Of a DNA stretch of 33,308 nucleotides, positions 1 to 7,650 are shown in pieces. The translations under genes and the position numbers were made by a program. Source of the stretch: Desulfobacteraceae bacterium (GTDB lineage Bacteria; Desulfobacterota; Desulfobacteria; Desulfobacterales; Desulfobacteraceae); NCBI GenBank assembly GCA_022712835.1, contig JAFLJU010000379.1:1-33308 (forward strand). The letters are read 5' to 3'. Below the pieces are notes generated by a model. That model did no database searches, was not told the DNA's origin, and was given only the letters and a program-made list of their open reading frames with translations. The stretch's first letter is position 1. Each line of letters starts with the position of its first letter.

Positions 1-968
1 AGAAGAATTGCTTTAGCTTTGCAAATATTGGCAAGAAACCCATAATATCTGATTTTCATAAATCGAAACGGCAGAACATGGAGAAGGAAACGACGAATAA
101 ATTCCATAGCTGAAAGGGTCATTTCTTTAAGCTCATTATTATGTTGTCTATCTCTGTAGCTGAACGTTACTTTCCCGTCATCTATAGATTTGATTCGATG
201 GTTTGATATGGCTATCCGATGTGTGTAGCGCCCTAAATACTCCAAGACCTGCTCCGGGCCGGAAAAAGGCTTTTTCGCATACACAATCCATGTCTTCCCG
301 GCGGCCTGTTGCAATAATTCTGCACTGTTTTCAGGAGACACATCCGGATCAAGGCTGCCTGTGATCATGGAAAGATACTGTTTCTTAAACTCCTTTGCTA
401 AAGACTGAACACGGAACAGGAATTTATCATTACTTGGATTCCAGCGTCTCCCGTCAAAGGAAAGAACACCTGCTGGAATAAGACAGTGGATATGCAAATG
501 ATCAATCAGTGTTTGACTCCAGGTATGCAGTATGGTTAACATCCCCGGCTTGCCTTCAAGTTTCCACTGGGGATCCGCAGCAAAACTCATGATGGTATTA
601 CGTACTGCACGAAACAGGGCTGACAACATTACTTTGCGATTGCTCAGGATAATCGGATTAAGACAATGGGGCAAAGTAAAAACCATATGAAAATATCCAC
701 AGGGCAACAACTCCTGCTTTCGATTCTCCAACCAGTCTTCCTTGGTCATGGTCTGACATTTTGGACAGTGTCTGTTGCGGCAGGAGTTGTAGCTGTTTCT
801 GATAACAGCACAATGGTCACAAAATTCACTGTGTCCACCTAGAAGAGACGTTCGACAGGACGTTATTGCTGCCATGACCTTACGCTGGTTAACTGTGACA
901 GGATACTGACTTCTGTACTCATCTCCATAGCGTCGGAAGATTTCAGCAACTTCAAACTTTGCTTTCAT
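1..968 (-). CDS. IS91-family transposase (HUH type), 3' end cut by window edge
   Basis: I translated this frame from the ATG at 968; it stays open to base 1, giving 322 residues without the C-terminus. The N-terminus carries a zinc-binding region typical of IS91 transposases: C50xxC53, then C63, H67, C68 and C71. An HUH motif (H159-I-H161, within HLHIH) would bind the catalytic metal. The segment YLGRY gives two tyrosines four residues apart (Y244, Y248), as in the two-tyrosine IS91 enzymes. The family moves single-stranded DNA by a rolling-circle mechanism. The start codon overlaps the TGA of the upstream recombinase gene (ATGA), so the two are probably translated together. The frame is intact as far as visible. 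Confidence 0.93.
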   Translation of the reverse strand, partial: MKAKFEVAEIFRRYGDEYRSQYPVTVNQRKVMAAITSCRTSLLGGHSEFCDHCAVIRNSYNSCRNRHCPKCQTMTKEDWLENRKQELLPCGYFHMVFTLPHCLNPIILSNRKVMLSALFRAVRNTIMSFAADPQWKLEGKPGMLTILHTWSQTLIDHLHIHCLIPAGVLSFDGRRWNPSNDKFLFRVQSLAKEFKKQYLSMITGSLDPDVSPENSAELLQQAAGKTWIVYAKKPFSGPEQVLEYLGRYTHRIAISNHRIKSIDDGKVTFSYRDRQHNNELKEMTLSAMEFIRRFLLHVLPFRFMKIRYYGFLANICKAKAIL

Positions 969-1834
969 GATTGCCTCCCTGCGTACATCAAATCAAGAGG
1001 ATTTTCTACTTTGCTGAGATAATCGGGGCAGAGATGAATGTATCCGTAGGTGGTCTTCAGGGAAGAGTGGCCCATCCATCTTTTGATCACATAAATCTCA
1101 ACTCCGGCATCGAGTGCATGAGTGGCGAAACAGTGGCGCAGTGTATGAATGCCACGACCTTTAGTTATGCCGGCTGCCTGCTTTGCATTATAGAAAATGC
1201 GCTGTGCTGTATTAATTGGCATGGGCTGTTTTTTGTTTCTGCCAAAGAACAGCCACTCTTCAGGTTTTGCAAGTTGCCAATGAAGACGTAGAAGTTTCAG
1301 ACAATGGCGTGAGAGAACAGTATAACGATCCTTATTTCCCTTGCTCTGTTCAACCCTGATTGTCATTCTATCAGAGTCCAAATGTTCAGGACGAAGTCTC
1401 ACAACTTCACTGACCCGTAATCCTGAGCCGTAAACAGTGGCAAGCAGTGCTCTGTGTTTCAGGTTGGCAGGGGTCTCCAAAAGTCGCATGACAGCTTCCT
1501 TGCTCAACAACATAGGAATCTTTTTTGATCTGCTTCGTGGAGGGATAGTGAACTCTGTCTCGTCACGGCCAAGATGATCGCGGTAATATTTTTTTAAACC
1601 ACAAAAAATGATATTACAGCTTGCCCATGCCAGCTTTTTAACCTGGATAGTGTAGAGCAGGTAATCCTGAATCTGATCATTGCTCAGCGTATCGGGTCGT
1701 TTTGTGTCGAAATAACCTGCAATCCCCTTGACTGCGCCGTAGTAGGCTTTTTTGGTGGCGGGAGCAAATCTTTGCAGGGAAAGATAATCTATGAATCGTA
1801 AACGGGAACCAGTGGACATAATGCATACCTCCAT
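965..1834 (-). CDS. Tyrosine recombinase / phage-type integrase associated with IS91-like element
   Basis: This 289-residue protein has an N-terminal SAM-like core-binding domain (about residues 12-95) and a C-terminal catalytic domain (about 108-280). The expected catalytic set is visible: R140 in GSGLRVSE, K165 in SKGNKDR, H230 and R233 in HTLRH, H256 in MGHSS, and nucleophile Y265 in TTYGYIH. It would cut and rejoin DNA through a 3'-phosphotyrosine. A second in-frame Met at residue 6 (MSTGS) is an alternative start. The stop overlaps the transposase start by 4 bases. A tyrosine recombinase gene coupled in front of an IS91 transposase is a known arrangement in this family, so it probably belongs to the element rather than to a phage. 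Confidence 0.93.
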   Translation of the reverse strand: MEVCIMSTGSRLRFIDYLSLQRFAPATKKAYYGAVKGIAGYFDTKRPDTLSNDQIQDYLLYTIQVKKLAWASCNIIFCGLKKYYRDHLGRDETEFTIPPRSRSKKIPMLLSKEAVMRLLETPANLKHRALLATVYGSGLRVSEVVRLRPEHLDSDRMTIRVEQSKGNKDRYTVLSRHCLKLLRLHWQLAKPEEWLFFGRNKKQPMPINTAQRIFYNAKQAAGITKGRGIHTLRHCFATHALDAGVEIYVIKRWMGHSSLKTTYGYIHLCPDYLSKVENPLDLMYAGRQS

Positions 1835-1951
1835 AGTAGAGAATTGACAAGCGACATGCTTATCCTATGAAGATATTCTATCTTATCTGGCGTTGGAGGT
1901 ATAACGATTGGTGGAAAACTCAGTATTCTACTGGGATTGCAGGGGGTTTTT

Positions 1952-1962
1952 CCGCGCAGCGG
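1952..1962. repeat. GC hairpin, candidate IS91 element end
   Basis: CCGC-gca-GCGG forms a short perfect stem about 120 bases upstream of the recombinase start, after a run of five G and five T. IS91-family termini carry short hairpins used in single-strand processing. Assigning this one as a terminus is inference. Confidence 0.35.
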
Positions 1963-2010
1963 TTTAGTTCAACATACTTTATCGTGGGAAACAAAATAAA
2001 ATTTTGGTTA

Positions 2011-2067
2011 ACCCGGATTTTAAACAATCGGGTATAAATCCGAGAAGATTAAATAGGTAATCCGGGT
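2011..2067. repeat. 9-base inverted repeat in gene-free region
   Basis: ACCCGGATT (2011-2019) and AATCCGGGT (2059-2067) are perfect reverse complements separated by 39 bases. A weaker copy (TCGG...CCGA) lies inside. The stretch 1835-2413 holds no convincing gene; this pair and the palindrome at 2096-2109 are its clearest structure. It may be a recombinase site, an element scar or an operator; the sequence does not decide. Confidence 0.5.
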
Positions 2068-2095
2068 ACAACGATACTGTTTGACAGATTATCTA

Positions 2096-2109
2096 TACCT
2101 TAAAAGGTA
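2096..2109. repeat. Short palindrome TACCTT-AA-AAGGTA
   Basis: A perfect 6-base inverted repeat with a 2-base centre, just downstream of a TTGACA (2081-2086) that has no well-spaced -10. It could be an operator; no adjacent gene supports this. Confidence 0.3.
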
Positions 2110-2363
2110 GTGTGTACCTCGATATCCTCTCTTGTTTTTCTCTCCATTATACAGATTGCCAAACTTCTGAAGGCCCCAAAAATGGACATTGTGTTGTGTA
2201 AAGCAGGAGTGTCAGGCTTGACAAATGGGTACTTAAAGAAGCCTCTTGATGTCCTCAAGGCGAACGGATAGAGCATTCTCCGAATGATCGGGAAATTGCC
2301 TAAGAACCCAGTCAATTATCAAGCCTGCCCCTGGCATGAAAGCAGCGTCCTTTAGCTTTGATA

Positions 2364-2396
2364 TTGTTTTTGGCATATGATGTTCTACAATGTAGA
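2364..2396 (+). promoter_or_regulatory. Predicted sigma-70 promoter with overlapping operator for the RHH gene
   Basis: TTGTTT (2364-2369), a 16-base spacer and TACAAT (2386-2391) lie about 20 bases ahead of the RHH start codon. The inverted repeat TCTAC-AAT-GTAGA (2384-2396) covers the -10. Small RHH proteins commonly repress their own promoter by binding such short palindromes, so autoregulation is likely. The -35 is weak. Confidence 0.5.
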
Positions 2397-2413
2397 CCAA
2401 AGGAGGTGTTATC

Positions 2414-2692
2414 ATGAAAACAGCCGTTGTAAGAGCAAGGATACCGGAAGAGTTAAAGAAAAAATTTGAAGCTGTTGCTACTGTACATGACATGAGCTTA
2501 AGCCATGTGATACGAACGCTCATAGTCCAGTATGTTGAAAATGAAAACGAAATGACAGGTAACACGTTTAAATGTATTGGAAAGTCAAAATTCATGCTGG
2601 GATTATTCCTATGTAGTGTCAGTTACCGAATACCTTCTACCCGCAGGGCATCATGTTCACCTTACCTACTTATACATGGCAACCAATCCTGA
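2414..2692 (+). CDS. Small ribbon-helix-helix (CopG/RelB-like) DNA-binding protein, possibly with altered C-terminus
   Basis: The first 45 or so residues read as an RHH domain: a beta strand (KTAVVRARIPEELK) and two helices (KKFEAVATVHDMSLSHVIRTL). Such proteins are dimeric DNA binders, often antitoxins or plasmid/ICE regulators. The start is fixed by a strong ribosome-binding site (AGGAGGTG) and preceded by a promoter with a palindrome on the -10. After about residue 50 the 92-residue frame looks unlike a natural protein (Cys/Ser-rich) and its last 27 bases overlap the end of the convergent radical SAM gene, so the 3' part may be frameshifted or replaced. No toxin-like partner ORF is visible downstream. 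Confidence 0.6.
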   Translation: MKTAVVRARIPEELKKKFEAVATVHDMSLSHVIRTLIVQYVENENEMTGNTFKCIGKSKFMLGLFLCSVSYRIPSTRRASCSPYLLIHGNQS

Positions 2693-3574
2693 ATTAGCCT
2701 CACTCTCCAGAATCTTAAGCATATCAGGCGAATTAAATAATTTCTCGCAAAGCTCACATTTCCTGTAATGAATAATATCTCTTGCTTTGAAACCGGCAAA
2801 TGAAGCAATCCCGCTTATCCCCATATTCCGAATATGATTGTAGAGGCTATTGGTTTCACTTTTGACGAACAGTTCGTCGATGCTGGTCTGCTTAGCGTTT
2901 CCAAGATAAAAAAAGTTTGTGTTTGTAAAATGACTTCCGGCATCACAACAGGCATACAAATCAAGATTTGGCGCAAGGTAGGGATTCATAGGGCAGCAAT
3001 TGTCCTGATAATCGGTGCGGATCGGGCTGCGTTCAAATAATTCTGCCCTGCCTGAAAAAATGACCGGCTCCGGGAAAAATATCAGTTTATGGTGCCGTAA
3101 ATAGTCTTCGAAAAGATCATCCTGCTCAGAAAAATCAGTCACAAAAGAGACAAAATAATCCATCCCGTTTTTCATACAGCTTCGGGCTGCATTTACTATA
3201 TTTTCACGCGCTACATTCTTCTGATGCCAGCGACTGTAGCTAAGACGCAGCTGTGAAAGTCCACTGTCCTTCAACTGTTCGATACAGCTGTCTGCACGCT
3301 CAACCGTTTGTGCCCAGAAACTGTTGGTCACAACCCTTGTGTACATTCCGTATTCCCGGCATATCTTGAGCAGCTCACAAATATCATCAACATAGATAAG
3401 TGGTTCTCCGGCAGTGAAGCTGATCCCCTGAATCTGGCCACTTGCCAGTTCTGAAATAATATCCTTTGCCTGAGTCAGATCCATCTTTACATGTTCACCG
3501 CTACCATCTGCAGCAACACAATGCTCACATTTGATATTACACCGGGTCGAATATCCAAAAGCTATTTTTCTCAT
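2666..3574 (-). CDS. Orphan radical SAM protein with SPASM-like C-terminal cysteines
   Basis: This 302-residue protein has the radical SAM cluster motif C12xxxC16xxC19 and a GEP segment (56-58) that binds S-adenosylmethionine. The C-terminal half has further cysteine groups (C193-C194, C209-C210, C273 and C276), consistent with an auxiliary Fe-S cluster as in SPASM or twitch enzymes, which often modify peptides or activate enzymes. The substrate is unknown and no precursor peptide is evident on either side. It is monocistronic, with an AT-rich 259-base upstream region holding an inverted repeat. A neighbouring-gene role cannot be deduced. The radical SAM assignment is secure; the SPASM subtype is tentative. 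Confidence 0.88.
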   Translation of the reverse strand: MRKIAFGYSTRCNIKCEHCVAADGSGEHVKMDLTQAKDIISELASGQIQGISFTAGEPLIYVDDICELLKICREYGMYTRVVTNSFWAQTVERADSCIEQLKDSGLSQLRLSYSRWHQKNVARENIVNAARSCMKNGMDYFVSFVTDFSEQDDLFEDYLRHHKLIFFPEPVIFSGRAELFERSPIRTDYQDNCCPMNPYLAPNLDLYACCDAGSHFTNTNFFYLGNAKQTSIDELFVKSETNSLYNHIRNMGISGIASFAGFKARDIIHYRKCELCEKLFNSPDMLKILESEANSGLVAMYK

Positions 3575-3638
3575 AGTTTCACAGTATTAAATGTCTAACA
3601 TTAGTTCCAATAACCAGATGGATTTATGAGCCTTTTAT

Positions 3639-3654
3639 GTGTTATCCATAACAC
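3639..3654. promoter_or_regulatory. Perfect 7-base inverted repeat upstream of radical SAM gene
   Basis: GTGTTAT-CC-ATAACAC lies about 65 bases ahead of the radical SAM start codon, in AT-rich DNA between this gene and the divergent PilZ gene. The symmetry and position fit a dimeric regulator site. No regulator is encoded next to it. The rest of 3575-3833 shows no gene. Confidence 0.45.
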
Positions 3655-3833
3655 CTTGAGCACAACATAAATAAAACACATAGTAACTAATTACTATACA
3701 GATAATTAATTTTTCACCAAATTTTTTTTTACAATGAGAGAAATTCATGTTTTATAATACGATGCAATACTTAAAATGCCCTCCCCGAAATACCAAGTAG
3801 GTATTCAAGCAGAAAACAACAAGGTTAAACAAT

Positions 3834-4178
3834 ATGGATAGCAGTGAAAAAAGAAGCTACATTCGGATGGATTCGCTCCATCTTCTTGACTATCTCACTA
3901 TAGACAGAGAAGGACAGCAAACCAACTACTCCATGGGAAGAACCCTCGATATCAGTGAACATGGCCTGAAACTGGAGGTCACTCATGCAATGTCCCCTGG
4001 CGACACCCTTCTTATCACAGTTGGCCTTGAAGAAGATCTGGTGGATCTCACCGGGGAAGTTATACACTGTGAACAAGAAGCAAACCGCTACACTCTGGGA
4101 ATTGAGTTCTCGGATATCAGTGATGAAGGGAACCGAATACTAAAAAAGTATATTATTGCTTTTAATACCTATCGTTAG
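3834..4178 (+). CDS. Single-domain PilZ protein, predicted c-di-GMP receptor
   Basis: This 114-residue protein is one PilZ domain. The two c-di-GMP-binding signatures are present: RxxxR as R7-SYI-R11 and (D/N)xSxxG as DISEHG near residues 39-44. A beta-barrel core follows (residues 48-95: KLEVTHAMSPGD, LTGEVIHCE, YTLGIEFSD). It is probably cytoplasmic and would transmit c-di-GMP level to motility, adhesion or secretion targets. It is a stand-alone gene, divergent from the radical SAM gene and convergent with the exporter, so its partner cannot be read from context. Confidence 0.85.
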   Translation: MDSSEKRSYIRMDSLHLLDYLTIDREGQQTNYSMGRTLDISEHGLKLEVTHAMSPGDTLLITVGLEEDLVDLTGEVIHCEQEANRYTLGIEFSDISDEGNRILKKYIIAFNTYR

Positions 4179-4207
4179 TGTCATGTCAACGCTGTCTTCT
4201 GTCTCAA

Positions 4208-5404
4208 TCATTCTTTTAGACCATGCAGATATTTTTTTAAAAAAAGCCAGAGAGACAAAGAAACAGTCCCGCTCACACAAGCCATCCAGCCGATAAATTC
4301 AATCTTATCAGGCCAGTCAAGTGACACTGCCGCCATAGACATTGCACCAAAAATAAAATAGAAAAAAACCAAGGTCGAAGAGGCAGTTCCGGCATCGCGA
4401 GTAACCTGCTCGAGCACCAGATTATTCGATGGTGGACGACTAAGCCCAAGCGAAAGGGTGATTATTCCCATGGGAATTGCAAGCTGCCAGTGGTTGCTAA
4501 GATTTACACTAAGCATCAAAATGCCACCAATCCCTATCCCTGCATAACCCGTAGTTATCATCCGAAACGTTCCAAGCCTTTTCCCAAATCGCATACAGAT
4601 CATAGAACCCAACATAAAACAGAAGGCATTTGCACCAAAAAATATGCCAAAAAGACTTTCCTCCATCTGAAACCTGCTTATATAGATACTCGATGAAGCA
4701 GCAATAAAAGCAAATATAGGAAGGCTGGTCACAGCATTACAGAATACCAGTCCCACAAGTCGATAATTACTCAATACCCTGCCATAACTCCTGAATAGTG
4801 ATGCAACAGAAGCATCTTTATCTTGCCCATCGTGGGATTCCTGTGTCATCACAACACCCCATAAAGCCACAAGCCCTATGATTCCCTGGCAGATAAACAC
4901 CCATGGCCAGGAGAGGTATTCCATGATCATACTTCCGATCAATGGGGCTACCATGGGCGCAAGCGCCATGATTACAGAGATCTGACTGAGAACTTTTTCC
5001 CGCTGCCCACTTTCCAATCTATCTCTTGCCATGGCTAGAGCTATTGCAGATGCAGCCCCTGCTCCCATCGCCTGAAGAATTCTAGCTCCTATGAGCATCC
5101 ATATATTTTGAGACAGAGCACAGAGAATACTTGCCAGGATAAAGAGCAGTATTCCAATAATCAACGGTGGTTTTCTGCCATAGCGATCAGAAAGAGGGCC
5201 ATAGAAAAGAAGTGAGATACAATAGGTGAGAAAAAACAGACTCAGGGTCAAATTAATGATAGAAAGGGGCTGTTGCCAGATCTTCTGGAGATGTGGCGTG
5301 GCAGCAAGATACATATCTGTTGCCAGGGGTGGAAAGGCTGTGAGCAACGCCAAGAGGAGAATAAAACGTTTCATTGCTGATACCTTGAAAAATGGTAACT
5401 TCAT
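4208..5404 (-). CDS. Bcr/CflA-type MFS drug exporter
   Basis: A 398-residue, 12-helix major facilitator of the drug/H+ antiporter class. Visible signatures are ATDMYLAATP in helix 1, the motif A loop GPLSDRYGRKP (about 69-79), an arginine motif GARILQAMGAG in helix 4, and PMVAPLIGS in helix 5, together typical of Bcr/CflA proteins (bicyclomycin, chloramphenicol or related efflux). A start at MKRF (residue 11, base 5374) fits family starts and has a plausible AAGG about nine bases ahead, so the first ten residues may be untranslated. It ends 29 bases from the convergent PilZ gene. The substrate is unknown. Confidence 0.88.
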   Translation of the reverse strand: MKLPFFKVSAMKRFILLLALLTAFPPLATDMYLAATPHLQKIWQQPLSIINLTLSLFFLTYCISLLFYGPLSDRYGRKPPLIIGILLFILASILCALSQNIWMLIGARILQAMGAGAASAIALAMARDRLESGQREKVLSQISVIMALAPMVAPLIGSMIMEYLSWPWVFICQGIIGLVALWGVVMTQESHDGQDKDASVASLFRSYGRVLSNYRLVGLVFCNAVTSLPIFAFIAASSSIYISRFQMEESLFGIFFGANAFCFMLGSMICMRFGKRLGTFRMITTGYAGIGIGGILMLSVNLSNHWQLAIPMGIITLSLGLSRPPSNNLVLEQVTRDAGTASSTLVFFYFIFGAMSMAAVSLDWPDKIEFIGWMACVSGTVSLSLWLFLKKYLHGLKE

Positions 5405-5452
5405 ATTTGCCTGCTTATTAAGGAACGTACACGAAACAAGTTGAATATCTAC

Positions 5453-5486
5453 GGAGTCTGCGCTTACCTGGAGTCTACGCTTACCT
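5453..5486. repeat. Two tandem 17-base direct repeats between exporter and topB
   Basis: GGAGTCTGCGCTTACCT (5453-5469) is followed without a gap by GGAGTCTACGCTTACCT (5470-5486), one mismatch. They are flanked by AGGAACG (5421-5427) and CGTTCCT (5502-5508), an inverted pair. The unit lies in the 140-base divergent intergenic region, where it could be an operator array for one or both genes. Confidence 0.7.
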
Positions 5487-5544
5487 ACTTGCTTTTGTTC
5501 CCGTTCCTAACAAATGAAAATAAAGATCGCGAGAAAATCGTAGG

Positions 5545-7617
5545 ATGAAAGTAATTATAGCAGAAAAGCCATCGGTGGCACGCGATATTGCCAAAGTACT
5601 CGACATCAAGGCTTCAAAGAAGGGATTTATTGAGGGACGGGGCTGCGCAGTCACCTGGGCTTTTGGGCATCTGGTCACACTTCAGGAGCCTGGCGAATAT
5701 GATCCGGCATTAAAACGTTGGTCGCTTGATAGTCTTCCCTTTGTACCCGAGGAGTTCAAGCTCAAGCTGATAAGTAACCGCGGAGTTGCCGAACAGTTTC
5801 AGATTATAAAAAAACTCTGTGAACAGGCTGATGAAATCGTATGCGCAACTGATGCCGGGCGGGAAGGAGAACTCATTTTCCGGTATATTCTGGCATTATC
5901 CAACTGCGAAGCAAAACCAATCCGGCGCCTCTGGCTCAACTCGCTGACACCTGAGGCTATACTTACAGCATTCAAAAACCTGAAGGACGGGCATGACTAT
6001 GACCCGCTCTATGCCGCTGCCCGCTGTCGCAGTGAATCCGACTGGATTGTCGGCCTGAACTCTACCCGCTATTACACCGTACGGCATGGTCGAATAGGTG
6101 CTGGAAATGATCGAGTACTCTGGACCATTGGCCGGGTTCAGACACCTGTTCTTGCTATGATTGTAGAACGTGACGACACCATTCTCCAGTTTCGCCCACA
6201 ACCGTTCTGGGAGCTTAGCACCCGTTACCGGGAAGTGGTCTTTAAATACACTGGAAAACGCTTTGAAAAAGAAGAAAAAGCCCGTGCTCTGCTAGAAAAA
6301 ATCACAAACCACGATTTTGTAGTAACATCGATCACTGCCAAAAAAAAGAAAGAACAGCCGCCACAGCTCTTTGATCTCACCACGCTTCAACGGGAACTTA
6401 ACAAACTGCACGGACTCCCGGCAGCAGAAACCCTCACTGCAACCCAGAGTCTTTACGAAGCAAAACTTGTCACTTATCCGCGAACCGATTCACGGTATCT
6501 CAGTGAAGATATGAAACCGCGTATCCCAAAAATTTTGGAACAACTGAAAGCCATTCGACCGGAAGATGTAGCCCAGCTCAACCTGTCTAAACTCCCCTTC
6601 AGCAAACGGATAATAAATGATAAAAAAATCACAGATCACCACGCCATCATCCCGACAGGGATGATACCACGTAGATTCGGCCCCAATGAACAACTTGTTT
6701 ATGACGCAATTACAACACAGTTCATCGCTGCCTTTTACCCGATTTGTCTCAAAAATATCACCACCGTAAATGGTGTCAGTAATCAGGTAACGTTCCAGGC
6801 CAAAGGAACACAAATTGTCGATCTCGGCTGGACAAGCCTCTTTCCTAAAAAGCAGAAAGCTGCTGCTGACGGGCAGAACCTGCCAGCTTTTGCAAAAGGA
6901 GAAACCGGGCCGCATGAGCCCTTCCTGCGTGAAGGAAAAACCATGCCTCCCAAACACTTCTCAGAGAATTCGCTGCTTGGTGCAATGGAAGCAGCAGGAA
7001 AATTTGTTGAGGATGACAGTCTGCGCGAAGCTCTTAAAGAACGTGGTATCGGAACTCCTGCAACACGTGCTGCCATCATCGAAACTCTGCTTCGCCGTAA
7101 TTATATCCGACGTGAGAAAAAGCAGCTTCACTGTACCGATATGGGTCGTTGTCTGATTGCACTTATTAGAGATCCGCTACTTAAATCACCTGAAATGACA
7201 GGCGAATGGGAGGAGAAACTCAAACAGATTGAGCGTGACGTTCTGAACCCGGACGACTTTATGAACGGGATTGCAAGTTACATTCGTAACATGATTCAGG
7301 AAAGCAATATCCAGCTTGACACATCACGCTGGGGTAACTGCCCGTTTTGTGGCAAAGAAGTTATCAAAGGGCACAAAGCCTACGGTTGCTCAGGCTGGAA
7401 AGAGGGGTGTACATTTGTTCTGCAACCCGACTATAAGGGAAAAACACTCAGCCCAAAACAGATTCAGATACTCTTGCAGCAGCGTATCCTGCCGCATCCC
7501 ATTCGTTTAGGCGATGAACTGCGTATAGTCATCCTCTCCACTCAAGGCTTCCCGATAGATCTACGGCTACCCTCTGCTGATCGGCAGAAACAGCCTGCAA
7601 AAACAGATCGTCCTTAA
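5545..7617 (+). CDS. topB: DNA topoisomerase III (type IA)
   Basis: A 690-residue type IA topoisomerase that relaxes or decatenates DNA by passing strands through a transient single-strand break. The TOPRIM domain begins with AEKPS (E7) and contains the metal-binding DAGREGE (103-109). The nucleophile is Y311 in VTYPRTDS, followed by the usual helices with GIGTPATRA (near 498-506). A C-terminal four-cysteine zinc ribbon starts near residue 599 (CPFC...C...C). The length is close to E. coli TopB (about 650) with a small tail. The ribosome-binding site is weak, with AGG directly before ATG. topB copies occur on chromosomes and on integrative elements; the neighbouring mobile DNA leaves both possible. 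Confidence 0.96.
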   Translation: MKVIIAEKPSVARDIAKVLDIKASKKGFIEGRGCAVTWAFGHLVTLQEPGEYDPALKRWSLDSLPFVPEEFKLKLISNRGVAEQFQIIKKLCEQADEIVCATDAGREGELIFRYILALSNCEAKPIRRLWLNSLTPEAILTAFKNLKDGHDYDPLYAAARCRSESDWIVGLNSTRYYTVRHGRIGAGNDRVLWTIGRVQTPVLAMIVERDDTILQFRPQPFWELSTRYREVVFKYTGKRFEKEEKARALLEKITNHDFVVTSITAKKKKEQPPQLFDLTTLQRELNKLHGLPAAETLTATQSLYEAKLVTYPRTDSRYLSEDMKPRIPKILEQLKAIRPEDVAQLNLSKLPFSKRIINDKKITDHHAIIPTGMIPRRFGPNEQLVYDAITTQFIAAFYPICLKNITTVNGVSNQVTFQAKGTQIVDLGWTSLFPKKQKAAADGQNLPAFAKGETGPHEPFLREGKTMPPKHFSENSLLGAMEAAGKFVEDDSLREALKERGIGTPATRAAIIETLLRRNYIRREKKQLHCTDMGRCLIALIRDPLLKSPEMTGEWEEKLKQIERDVLNPDDFMNGIASYIRNMIQESNIQLDTSRWGNCPFCGKEVIKGHKAYGCSGWKEGCTFVLQPDYKGKTLSPKQIQILLQQRILPHPIRLGDELRIVILSTQGFPIDLRLPSADRQKQPAKTDRP

Positions 7618-7650
7618 CCCCTCTTACCTTCATACGGTTCAGGAAGACCT

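Larger units (their letters stand above)
1..1970 (-). mobile_element. IS91-like element with accessory recombinase, partial; right boundary uncertain
   Basis: The two overlapping genes (recombinase then transposase) form the body of an IS91-type element that runs off the left edge. Both frames are open, so it may be active. The right boundary is not proven. A GC hairpin at 1952-1962 is the best visible candidate for a terminal structure. IS91 elements do not make target duplications, so none is expected. Confidence 0.7.

Noticed and set aside
965..1834. Prophage integrase
   Set aside because: Coupled by overlap to an IS91 transposase and no phage genes or attachment repeats nearby.
2100..2595. 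Two minus-strand frames of 71 and 120 residues in the gap before the RHH gene
   Set aside because: Unnatural composition, overlap with the promoter and RHH gene, no ribosome-binding site.
2577..2768. Overlapping short plus-strand frames near the end of the RHH gene, including a 14-residue frame starting in MYWKVKIH, considered as precursor of a radical SAM-modified peptide
   Set aside because: No ribosome-binding site, no leader-core pattern, antisense overlap with the radical SAM gene and no conserved-looking features.
5896..6957. Antisense frames of 101 and 155 residues inside topB
   Set aside because: Shadow frames; topB sense coding with conserved motifs throughout.
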